Positions 12,745 through 24,200 of a stretch of DNA of 64,000 bases are shown here, piece after piece. Made by a program: the position numbers and the translations under genes. Location of the stretch: positions 620,029 to 684,028 of the forward strand of contig NW_019091368.1 in assembly GCF_001949145.1 (NCBI RefSeq), given 5' to 3'. The notes below the pieces were generated by a model. That model saw nothing but the letters and a program-made list of their open reading frames with translations. It ran no database searches and was not told the DNA's origin. The stretch's first letter is position 1; every line of letters begins with the position of its first letter. The DNA comes from Acanthaster planci (taxonomy: Eukaryota; Echinodermata; Asteroidea; Valvatida; Acanthasteridae).

Positions 12745-15239
12745 GCAAGATGCACCGGCTGAATGTCTCACCTAAAGAGACACCGGTGGCTACACTGAGC
12801 AATAATGCACATTTTTTTTTAGAGGATCTAGAGGTACATGTAGGAGTGTGCTGCTTATGAAGCCAAGGGCAAATAAACATACAGGTACACGTCTGTTTCA
12901 GATCAAAAAGTTGGACAGACACAAAATCATGATGTTGAATTTTAACTGGCTGTGCATCAGTGGAGGTTCAAGCCACGCCAGTCCAGGCAAAAACAATGAA
13001 TTCAGTTCAGCTTAATTTCATGCGACATACACAAATACATATTGCCCTTGCCACTATGATTAAATCATTTATTTTAACACAAAAAGGATGGCACGAAATG
13101 CCCCGTAAAAGAATGAGGTCATCCTTGAAATCTACTAATGTACTTTTCTTTTGACATTTTGTTGTTGGGCAAAGCTGTAAACTTGAGGGTGCATTGCCAA
13201 ATTAATTCCATGGGGGGGGGACAGAGCAAAGTACCTTTTGGCCTTTTTTGTTCATCTGAGAAAAAAAAAGCACCATACATGATGAGATAACTTCTGAATT
13301 CATTGGCCTTGAAAATCACATCCTGCGTACCGCCTTTACATGTACCAATGCCAGATTAGGCTCCAAATAGTCTTTCATCAGTTCCATCTTACCGCCGCAT
13401 GCATTTCTGTTTGCATTTTGGAGAAATATTGAGGGGATTACTTCTGTCAGAAGTCATACCTTCTTGAATCAAGCCAGCAGTGAGACTTGTGACTTTTCTC
13501 TACTCTTTGGGACGAGTGTTGAAAAATTGTTGTAATGAGACAGTAGAGTAACACTGGAGTTTGCAAGATGTCGTATATTTTTTTTTTAAAATCTGCCTGC
13601 TTTCTTTCAGTACAGTGATATCCCTTTCAGCGTCTTGCTTTCAGTTGTGATATATATTCTCATGATGTCCACGGAGGGAACGACATCGCGGTAATTTCAG
13701 ATAAATATAGCTTCAGTCAGAAAATTAGGAATAAATTGTTGCATCAATTGTCTGCACCTCACATTGTGGCAATATGCCGGTATAAGCTTCCGAGTTCTTA
13801 TTTGATTGAGCTGCTCTGAGGAACTTGTGCTTAAGAGACAGCATCACAGTCAAAACGGGTTTTTGTGGGAATTTGCATCTATACAACATGTCCCAGTGGA
13901 CAGCCAGCCGACGCCATTTCTGCTGGTATACCCTTGCACTTTTTTGGGACCTTAAACGTTCAGTAAATGTCTCTTCTAGAATTTTTGAAAAAGTTATATT
14001 TAAATACGTAAGAGGATTTAACCCCAAGGACATTGTCTCACGATCTAAAAATAGGCCAAAATAAAATTTGCAAAAATATTCTCATTCCAATGGGATTTGT
14101 AGTGATGAAGGTCATTTTGATTTGGGTTGACCCAAACAAAAATTATATAAAATGGCACTCAGTAGCCATAGGGAAAGTTTTTCATTGTTGTTTGCTGGTT
14201 ACCTGGCACTGCTCAAATGGGACATTGTCATGCAAAAGTAAGCAGCATTTTTCGTAGTCACTCAGTTTCTGTTGTTGGCGCAACATTATAGAAAAGGGCA
14301 TTTGCGAAAAAAAGGGCACTTCTTACAATTAACGGAGGGGAGTATACATCCCTCTTAATACCCCCCCACATCCCCTGTGCTGCATGTACACCCTTGCTTT
14401 GATTTATCCAACAATAACAAAAGCATCTTACCAGTACCAAAGTACAGCGTATTTAAAGAGCTGCATTGTCCTTGCCTTTTCAAAATACCAAGTTTAATTT
14501 CAGCGTGAAATTTGCAGGAGAACAGTGAGGCCTTTAATGCACTTTAAAAAATGCCCTTTAGTTTGCATTAAAGCACACAACAGCTCAAAAAGTTCCGAGC
14601 AAAATCTCTGTTAAATTTTCACATCTAGTGCCTTGGCCTGCTGCCAAAGCATGTTAATTAGGCACAGCAAATTGTTTCAACTTGTCCAATCCTAGTCACA
14701 CAATGCGTGCGCAGCAAATCCCATAGCAACCACTCAATTTTGACATCCTGTGCAGCAAACATGTATACATGTACACTCAGGTTGTGTTGTGTTGAGATTA
14801 TCATTCATAAACTGCAGTCACAAAAGCGCATGCCGGTATGCAAACTACCCTCCTGCCTTCTGATTTGAATTCAAGGTGGGATGCCCCTAATTAAAAAATT
14901 GAAATTAATTGCTTGATTAAGATTTAAGGACTGATTTTTATATGATGTCTCATTATAAAATCGTAAAAAATATAGTTCTTAAATCCTAAAATGTCATCAG
15001 TTCAATTAGAAAATCTATTTTTGGAGGTTCTACACCCTAAATGTATGCACAGTTCATCGCTAAAATGATTAGGAGTCACATAGCAAGGCCACACATTCAA
15101 AAGCTGACTCGTGAATGGACCAACGGTATCAAAGGATGGAGTAGTCTGCAAATGGGAATAGACGGGGACAAGGGGTTTATACTGTGTGTTTTTCCATTCT
15201 CCAACATCCATGGACATACATGTTATAAACACTCTAGAC

Positions 15240-15310
15240 TCCATGTGACCTCCTAACTTGTGCAGATACAGTATCTTACCACTCAACCACCAAACTTGCT
15301 GGGTTCCGCT
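15240..15310 (-). repeat. Possible tRNA-like (SINE) remnant, minus strand
   Basis: On the minus strand TGGTTGAGTGGTAAGAT at about 15276-15293 resembles a pol III A box (TRGYNNANNGG type). I do not see a good B box at the right spacing, so it is at most a decayed fragment. Confidence 0.2.
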
Positions 15311-15817
15311 GGCCGGTTTTAAGTCAAATGAGCAGCAGGTACATGTGCTGCAGCAAACATATTGAGGAGATGTAATTTTCGTTTCAGGGAAGAATTATCA
15401 TGATGCCTAGCCACCATTCAAATCTGAGGCATTTCTGAATTGGCTGATGACTGCAGCCGTAACATTTGGATGTGGCCGACGCCAGTTCAAATCTACGTAC
15501 AGTCCATGAAGCCTCGTTACGCTGTCTGGATTGGATGTACCCAGTATGCCTGCAGTAAAAATGTGAGGCTATAGTTACCTTTGTTCTTGGAAACAAACGG
15601 AGACTAGCTTTATATCCAAAATGGGAGTTTTATCGTGTGCTTTGGCCCCGACAGGACTTTGGCACTTTCAGGTAGAAGTAATAAAAGTTTTCAGTGGTAA
15701 ACTGCACAGGGTTTGAACTAACCAGAAAACTGGAAGAAAAGTAATAACTTGAAGTCGTAAGCAATATTAGCTTCATGTATAGGTACATACCTGGAACATA
15801 GAGAAGCGTCCTCTCTC

Positions 15818-15989
15818 AATACGGCCGTTTCGCAAAAGTGCGCCACCAAGAGTTTGGAACGCGTCGGCCAATCACAAGGCACGAAATTTGTCGACCCAGT
15901 GCGCGGAAAGGGTCGACAACTTTCGCGCCTTTTGATTGGCCAACGTGTTGCAAACTCTTGGTGGTGCACTATTGTGAATTGCCCGTATT
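15818..15989. mobile_element. Fold-back MITE, copy 1
   Basis: Nearly the whole 172 bp is one long imperfect palindrome. The left arm, from AATACGGCCGTTTCGCAAAA through ACCAAGAGTTT and TTTGTCGACCC, mirrors the right arm, GGGTCGACAA through AAACTCTTGGTGG to GCCCGTATT. The loop is a short GC-rich stretch near CAGTGCGCGGAAAG. A second copy lies at 63171-63326 in the other gene's intron. Open frames across both strands are by-products of the palindrome. No protein is encoded and no certain target-site duplication is visible. Confidence 0.85.
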
Positions 15990-17052
15990 AAGTACTGAAT
16001 TTCATATACATATTCTTGTATGCTCACACGCAATTTACCTGTAAATTGGTAAGACGTACATGTATCCCAGGAGATGTCATTGTTGCATTGTAACCACACT
16101 CAGGTGCATGTCCAAAGCCATGAATTGTACTCAAGCCCATCACAAGTCCCTGCCGTCTATCACAAGTCATACATTCTTAAGCCAAGTCAAAAGCTACTCA
16201 AAAGAACTGTGACAAAAGCCTACCTTTGTCATTGTTCACCCTCTTACATGTAGTTAGGACTGGTCTTGTAAAAGGACACGTGACTGGACTCTCGAAGGGT
16301 CTTGTCAGAAGGCCATGTTGCAGACCTACGATAACTACCAAACTTCCCAATACCTTATCAAACTGTAGGCCTATGAGGCACCAAACATTTTAATACCGTT
16401 TGGACAAGTCCGTTGGCCAGAGAGGCATAATACAAAGGTGTATGACCTACGCTCAGCTGAGCGTGGCATCTCCATCTAGGTTATGGTCAGGGTCAGAGTA
16501 ATGTACCATACTGCATGAAAGTATCCCATTAGTTCAACAAAATCCCTCCTAAGAAGGCAATAAGTTTGGTGGATTTAGAACAAAACCTATTTAATCCAAA
16601 CTCCCCAACCTCTCATCCAAGTCTGCTAGAAATCGGGCTGGTATCATGGGATTTGGATAGATTTGGCCACCATCATGCAAGGTGTGATTGAATTTCCGCT
16701 ATGGGGTCAAAGCTCAGCTTTGGCTTTACAGAATTGAGGAAGTTTCCAAGAAAATGGAAGTGCTGGGGGGGGGAATTGTTTATTGGGTGGTGGTGCGGTT
16801 CGGGCTCAAAAGTCAGCTTGAATGCCAGGCAAACAAAGCCGAGAAAGTAGTCTTTCCATGACCTTGACTGACTCTTCAAAGGATGGAACTGGGCAGATGT
16901 TTTTCATTCCAACTTTTCTCCTTTTTTTCTTAAGTGGTTTCAGGCAGCATGCCAGACTGAATAGCTCCTACTCTCTGATGAAAATAGCTATAAGGCTACA
17001 GGTGTTGAGGGAGGGAGAAGCTGGGTTTTTTTAGCTTGTTCATCTCAGATCA

Positions 17053-17298
17053 GGGGCCAATTTCATAGAGCTGCTTAAGCACAGAATTTGCTTAAGCGTG
17101 AAAAAAACTTGCTTAATAAACAAAGGTTGCCAGCTCAAAATCTATGTGATTGTCGTACTTACCAAAAGACAGGTGAATACCATTCCAAACCAATATACAT
17201 CACATGGAGTTTTGGCTGGTAGCCTGATTTGTCACGCAAGGTTTTTTTCAGGCTTAAGCAAATTTTGTGCTTAAGCAGCTCTATGAAATGGGCTCCAG
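17053..17298. mobile_element. MITE-like element with ~80-bp terminal inverted repeats
   Basis: The left end (GGCCAATTTCATAGAGCTGC, then TTAAGCACAGAATTTGCTTAAG) is mirrored at the right end, which reads CTTAAGCAAATTTTGTGCTTAAG then CAGCTCTATGAAATGGGCTCC. The match extends about 80 bp inward, with mismatches, on both sides of an AT-rich core of about 80 bp. This is the architecture of a non-autonomous fold-back DNA transposon; no coding sequence is inside. Confidence 0.8.
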
Positions 17299-17549
17299 GC
17301 CTTAAGGTGTGCTATTGTAGCTGTCGCGGTTGCAGACTCATGCCCCTCCCCCTGTAAAGCATGAGAAGTCCAAATGACACTAAACGTACAAGCCTAATGT
17401 AAAGAAAAAGGTATAAAATGAAACTAATTATAAGAGGTTTAAAGGAATGAACTTAAGTTCAACAATGTATCTAGACTCGCATTTGCATCATAATGATGAT
17501 TTGTAAAGCCCACTAATTTATCTAGCATTTCTATATTTTGACAATAATT

Positions 17550-17930
17550 AAAGGATTCCTACAATCTTGGAAAATCCCAGAGAAAAATAGTCTTGGAAAG
17601 TTATGGAAAATTGTAGGGGGGGGGAATGATGTGCTGGAACCGTGTTGGCAGAGGAAAAAGTCCTGGAAAAGTCATGGAAATCAAGATCATGAAAGGGTTG
17701 TGCTCGATGGGCTGCTTTTCATGTGAAAACGAAATAATAGCAAATTTACAGGCTACGTCCGTGTCACTTTATGGTAGTGGCTATGGCAGTCTTGTAGTTG
17801 ATGATAACAAGCATCTCCCCTCTGCAAAATGGTGTTAAACGTCATGGAAATTGTCATGTTTGAATCCATCAAAGTCATGGAAAAGTCATGGAATTTAGTT
17901 TTCATTTCCCTGTGGGAACCCAGTATGACC
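17550..17930. repeat. Region of repeated GTCATGGAAA motifs, possible decayed transposon
   Basis: Motifs of the type AAAGTCATGGAAAAGTCATG recur near 17660-17685 and 17825-17895, with CTTGGAAAATCCC and CTTGGAAAGTTATGG at 17568-17605. The left edge GGATTCCTACA resembles the reverse complement of the right edge TGTGGGAACCC. This suggests short inverted ends around 380 bp, but the ends are too short and diverged to be sure. Confidence 0.35.
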
Positions 17931-18054
17931 TACCCTGTCCATCAGGCATCAAGAATTTTGACAGTCCCCTTTTGTTCACATCCATCCTCTGTCCTCAGAA
18001 ATGCCCTTGTAATATACTCCCAGGTAAAGGGGTCAGATTGGGTAGAGTGACTTG

Positions 18055-18135
18055 TTTGTATATAACTTGAGCCCCACTGCTGGATTTGAACCCCCAACCT
18101 TATGATTGGAAGTCCGATCTTAACCACTAGTGGCA
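18055..18135 (-). repeat. tRNA-derived SINE head or tRNA pseudogene
   Basis: On the minus strand an A-box-like stretch (CACTAGTGGTTAAGATC) is followed about 30 nt later by GGTTCAAATCC, one base from the pol III B-box consensus GGTTCGANTCC. The T stem and the anticodon stem do not pair properly, so a working tRNA is unlikely. A tRNA-derived SINE fragment is the better reading. Confidence 0.4.
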
Positions 18136-19384
18136 TCATTATGCAGGGATAATATAGACCCTGGAGGTTTGAAACAGTGTCTGCCCTTGAACAAATAGGC
18201 CAAATGTACCATATGTTTTGGAAAAAGTTATTCCTCAGAACAGAAGACTAAGTTGGTGAAATATTTATAAGGGTAACTGTGACTTACAGGTAATGATTGT
18301 TGGTTTTAAAAAAAAAGACGGCCACCTGTCACGCACCTGTTTTATTCTTAAAAGAAATTAAGAACCAACCAAACAGTCAAAAAAGTACCAAACTGGGAGC
18401 AGTGTTCTAGAAGCATTTACTGTCGTTTTCTTCCCTTCTTTTTTTGTCCTGTTAGGCAAGAGGATGTACCATATCTAGCTTGAGAACAGGTCCAAGATGT
18501 GCATTACAAGGTCTTAAACATTGGCAGTAAAAAAATTATACTACCAAAATAGCAGGTGAAGATGTTGGCAGTTTTTGATGCAGGAACATACATTTGGCCA
18601 ATGTTATTATAGCTTTGATTTTTTTTGCAATTCACTGCAGATTGGAGACATTGAAGATATCAGATTCACGTAGATGTACTTTGCTAGATAATCTACATAT
18701 TCCCTGAAGACTTTCCTCTGTATCTGAAAACAAAATGTTGTTTATGAGTTGTTGAATCGTTTGATGAATTGCAGATTATCTTTGATTCACTGGCTAAGAC
18801 ATTTCCATCCTTCCGACATATTTATCCAACTTTCTCCTGTATAATTTGCCTAATGTCCACAGCATTCAGTACAGTCTAATATAAAATCCCTACCCACTCA
18901 TCCGAAATATTTGAAAGGTACGTACATCAAACAAGAAAGATAACCAGGAAAAAAGAGTGGGACTGATTTGAGGTAGAGTCTTACTCAGCCTCCGTCCACA
19001 AATGGGATGAACCTCGAAAGGAAACACAGTCATGGGACGTGGCACTAAGAATGTTAGGGAGGCTAAGCAGTGGGTCGGAAATAAGACTAAGAGAGGGGGG
19101 GGGAACAGGCACGCACATGTGCTGGCCACTACATGGTGCTCATGAGAGGAAGGACTGGTTTGAGGGAAGGGGGGAGCAGGGTACCGGTACATGTACTTTT
19201 GAGCAGGCATGTCCACTGCGTGCAAGGGTAGTTGGTAAACATGGGGGAAGAATTGTCCCAAGTTGTTCCCCCCCCCCGGATTTTCCTAGATGGTCAGAAT
19301 TGGAATGCGTGACCAAATGGTACTGCCGAAATTATAGCCAAGGGATAAGAGGAGATGCAAATGACCGTACATTATTTGACATTT

Positions 19385-19412
19385 GATTGTGTAATCCTAA
19401 CCACTGTGCCAA
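19385..19412 (-). repeat. Possible second tRNA-like (SINE) fragment
   Basis: The minus strand reads CTTGGCACAGTGGTTAGGAT, an A-box-like sequence typical of tRNA-derived SINE heads. No matching B box was identified downstream. Confidence 0.25.
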
Positions 19413-21170
19413 GATGCAAGGAGGGGCACTTTCTAGAAACTCCTTGTCTGTGTGAGTGGCCAGTTGCGAGGCTCTCTGAGAATTGGTTTTTTAAATGGCT
19501 AAAATGAAAATTAAACAAATGACAGAAAAAGAGTGACATGAAATATTTGGATGGGAAGTGATGGCTCTATCCAATTTAGAAACGCTCTCTCTTATAGATT
19601 GATTTTTTGAATAAATTTGGGTGTTTTCGAAAAAAACATGGTTTTATTCAAGGATGTGTCATTGTGGAATTTATTTCTACGTGGAGACTGTAATGGGGCC
19701 TCGGGAGGGTAAAAATAATCGGAAGAAATTAAACTACATGTAGTGTAGACCAGAACCATATTTCCCCAAACAATGGGTTGGGTCAAGTTTTACCTGAGAA
19801 AATAGCGGGAATGCATTTTCCTCCCTTCAGGGACTCGTCAGCTGCTTGATTCAAAGAATGACTCCAAACGAATGTCGGTATGATTCAGTGAGTTGAATGA
19901 CACTGGATGGAAGAGTGATCACCGTCTCTCTGGGACTGATATTTTTGCACAATTGGTTTGAATGGAATTGTTCATTCAGAAGTGATAGGAGAATATTCAG
20001 GGTGTTGTCAGGTTCATCAAGTATAGAGGACTGGTTGTCTTCTACGTGGTTAAGTTTGGCTCTGACTGTGTTCTTCTTGATATTTTTTGGCTACCTGGTA
20101 GGTAACCAAAGGAGGTTTGGGGAAAACTTCCTTTAATATTGGGTTGCCAGAGATGACTTACCAGTGTTTGAGAAGAGTGTTCTTGATATGTAACGAAATA
20201 AAGTTGTTACGGTACCAGTTATTTAAAACTGTAAGGTTTCTTTTCCTTTTTTTGTGTTACACAATCAATTTCTCTGTTTCCAGTTACGACTCTGAACTAT
20301 ACATGTATGATCTTCTAATCCAAACAGGAGCTTGGCTCATGTCACAAACCACTCAATCTGACAAATATGTACCTGGGGCCCAGTTCGTATCTGTCACCAT
20401 CTGGAAATCACCTTGATTGTGGGATGACAAAAGGGAAGTGTCAGATTTGCTAAAACAATTTTGGAGTCCCAGCTACCGGTGGCCATTTGTTACCAGATAG
20501 CCAATGTTGACAAACTTTGGCTGTGATCATGTGCGATGAGCCGCGGTTCGGTGTTTCCAAAAGGCAGGTCATCAGAGAAGAAAGTGCACATGTACATGTA
20601 TGTGAGTCGGTAGCCCTTCCATGTGCATATTGCTGTTCCCGAATGACCTCCGATGCACTTCCGTAGTGGGCGTGCACAGGTGGAATCCCAAATTAGCTCA
20701 TCAGTGTCATCAAAATATAGAGATGCATAAAAAGTATGTGGCTTTAAAATGCGCATTTAGCTGGAACACCAGCTGTCAAGAAGATGGAAAAAATACTGAT
20801 TGAAACCTGGAGTTAGCACCTCAGGTTCTTTCAACATTCATTTTTTGGCCCTTATTTCAGAATTTGCCACTTGGGTTTTCAAAGCACCAATAGGTGAAGT
20901 ACTAAGTACCATACATGTACGCTACAGCAATGAGAGTTCCCAGGAGTCTATGTGATAATCAATCCCCAGTTAGTTTTTGGCAGTCTGTGGAGGTAGTAGG
21001 CCGGTCAGCAAGTTGCACACATTGACCATTATTTGTAGTTCATGGAGCACCAGTGTTGTAGGCCTACATGTAGCACAGTGAGAAACTTTGCCTTTCCATA
21101 TGACGTGCTCTTGTTGGAGGTAAGGTAACCTTTGAAGTTAATGACCCAAGTAATTCCAAGAGGACGGTGG

Positions 21171-21266
21171 CAGATCTGCAGGTGCATGTAGGGGCAGATC
21201 TGCAGGTGCATGTAGGGGCAGATCTGCAGGTGCATGTAGGGGCAGATCTGCAGGTGCATGTAGGGG
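21171..21266. repeat. 24-bp tandem repeat, four copies
   Basis: Four exact head-to-tail copies of a 24-bp unit start at 21171, 21195, 21219 and 21243. Each contains CAGATCTGCAGGTGCATGTA. Because 24 is a multiple of three, all frames stay open across the array and give spurious repetitive peptides. Confidence 0.95.
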
Positions 21267-24200
21267 CACGTACCCTCTTTCTCCCTCCCCCTACCACACA
21301 CTTCCACACCCACTCCCAGTACTAAAAATAGGACAATAAAAGTAGAAACAATAAACCTCTATAAATTCCCGGCTTGAGGTCTTTGAGACATCTACCCCTG
21401 TGACCCTTACAGCTTATTGGGACAGCCATAACACGTCCTCTACTTTTCTTTCTCGAAACTTGCACAAACCTGCGCTGCGCTACACCCACACCAGGTTTTG
21501 ACTATAAAGCAGGTTATCGCAGTTGTCAGGCTCTTGGCATTGTAAGATTATGTCCCCGCCCCCATCCACCTGTCAATCCTGCTCAGACTACAGTCGAAGT
21601 AAGTTGCTTTGACAGGTTCCATGATGTCTGAATTACCTTTCCATGTCAATTTTCTCTCATGGAGAGGGATGGGCAGCTGGAGTGGGTGCTTCACTGAGTC
21701 CGAGGCTTATTTCAGTGGCCAGTCAAAGGCGTAGCCCCTGCCGGACTCTGTGTATGTCAGAAAGGGGGCAGTATATTGGAGGCACTCCTGTAGAAGTGAC
21801 GAGAGACTGGGAGGAAGGCTTCTGTCAGGGTTGGAAGGAGGGAGGGGGGGATGCTAATTGAGGGGAGGGGAAACGATGAAACAAACCCTTGGGGGTGGAC
21901 GCAAATCTGGGAAGTTTTGATGGGGATTCAAATAATGTTCCCATCCAGGTAGTTCTGCTAAAGTCTTTCAGCGGGGGGGTTAATTTTGGCACCAATTTTC
22001 CACAGTTGATATCACTGCACAGGTTTGATGTGTGGGCACAGTAAATGTGGAGAGGGGACTTGTTGAATTCAAACCTTAAAACCTGATTCTGGGGCCGCCA
22101 AAACTGGGAAAGTAGAAACCTCATACACACTGCACAGTCTAACCATACATTTGCCCTCCTTCGCTCACCACTGTTCGTTTTCCGTGCACTGTATGCTTCA
22201 ATTTTCTGTTTTAGCCCAACAGATGGGAAATGCTCCAAAATAAGTATTTATTGTTCCCATCCAGTACGTGTAGTTGAGAAATTTGCCATTTAAATAACTG
22301 TACACTCTGTCTTGCTTTTTTGTTCGTTCATTTGTTTATGTTCCTAGTTTGAGGTTGACTGTTGAATGGCTCTGTAGGGTTGGGAAAGAGTTGGCCTCAG
22401 TAAGAACTATTTGAAAAACTGCATCGCGGTATGATGAGGACTGAGATGTTCAAGAGAATCTTTGGAAGCATGTCGGCCTCCTCAAATCGTGTTTAGGAGA
22501 ATACTTTCGGGAAAAGTGACAGGTTTGATTAGGCATACGTTATGCTAGCAGAATTTTTCGACAGTGCCACTCAATTTAGCTCTGTGTATTTATGTTAGCG
22601 TACATGTAGGTGTTCCTTGTCCCAGCTTGAACGTTGAACCGCGGAGATAGACTGATATTAGTCACTGGTCAATCAGTTGTCTTTGTCTTGGTGTCTGATT
22701 TCTCCCACTCTTTTGGCTGGGCCTGATATGCATAGACTATAATTACGGACTACTCCTCCGTGCAGCGGACAGAATTAATTGATTGATCAACCTGCAAATG
22801 TTCCCTGCCGTCAAGACTCAACCCTTCCACTTCTGATATTCATTGTACACCCCCCCCATAAAAAAATTAGCAGTAAATGTCTGATGTGGTACGGGGATGG
22901 GAACGAGGCAATGTCGTGCTTGCTGCCTCATGCTCACATGATGCTTGTACCCCAGCATCCAAGCTTTTCTAATTTGGGGTGGATTTTGCTGGCGTCATCG
23001 TGGTCTCACTGTTCCTGCTTTTTTTTTTTTTCCCGGGCAACACCGGGACGGGGTGTTCGATCCCATGGATACGCTCGCATGGATTGGTCATCCCAGTTTT
23101 GTCTCAAGGTTATGCAGCTGAAAGGAAAAGAGGAAAGAAAAAAATGTTATTAGAGGGTCCAATGACTCATAACCTTGTCACAGCTGAATGTAGCCCTTGT
23201 ATCCTGTTACATACGGCCTGACCCTCTTGAGATAGGTCCTAGATTTGTGGGGCGGAGATTCTAGTCGTCTTGACTGGAAACAGGATGTGCAAATTGCAGA
23301 ATGTATCTTCTCTTGGCGAGTGATGATAGCTGTTGGAGGAAGTGTTACTAGAGGCAGTCTTTCTGTGTCTCGAGTGTCCATGTGTGCTCGCAGAGTGAGC
23401 TAAACTTGAAAGAAAGCGAGACACACACAAAAAAGTGGAAAAAATTTGTTTGCCAAGCAGTTGGGCATGTGAGGTTCCCCTAGCATGACGTTAAGAAACC
23501 CTCGCATGATGGCATGCGTACAATTAACTTCAACTTTCACACGGTCTGCGTTCTCACCTGAAATTCCGAGTGTCATTTGGAAAGAGGGTCGGTTTTCAAG
23601 AAGTGTTAGCATTCGTTTTAGTCGAGTGTGTATATTTCAAATTCCAGTGGAGTTTTTGCTCCTTAAAGAGTCCTTGATGGTCATTTTAGAGAAATGGCTG
23701 TTGCTCCTAAGAGCTGCAGGCAGCGACTTGGCAAACGGTCCATTCAGACACCAGGCGCCAGCCCCCGAGTGGCTCATCGCATCTGTGTCAATAAAGTAAG
23801 CACAGGTATGATGCGTCTCATGATTTAAACATGTTCAGGTGAAATTCTGTAACCAACTGGCAAGAATTTGCAGGTGTTGAGTTGGAGGGGAGGGCTGGGC
23901 TAGTCAGACAGCCCCTTCAGCGGGAAAATTCCTACCGAGTTCAGAGCAAAAGGAAAGACTGAGAAATGTAACAAGTTACTGCAGTGCTGAAGTTCATTAC
24001 TTCAGCGGCTGCTATTGTTGCGATTGGTTTTGTTTTCATACAAGGTCGTCACACTCATTATGATTGGTAATTACTGGTACCAGCAGTGTAGAGACAGAGA
24101 ATAATTAGAAACAAGGTACTTCTCCGCAGAGGGGGGCGCAGCCCTTATGTGATGCAATCCTGCAAGGTGAATTGTTTGTCGACCCAGGCCAGATTGCTGA

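Noticed and set aside
12503-12922. 139-codon minus-strand open frame with an internal repeated peptide
   Set aside because: Generated by the 42-bp tandem duplication at 12661-12744, which keeps the frame open.
15718-16099. Similar small open frames on both strands around 15.8 kb and at 63.2 kb
   Set aside because: Both copies lie in the palindromic MITE, so similar peptides appear on both strands without being genes.
18055-18135. Functional tRNA gene
   Set aside because: A and B boxes are tRNA-like, but the T stem and anticodon stem do not pair, so a SINE head or pseudogene is more likely.
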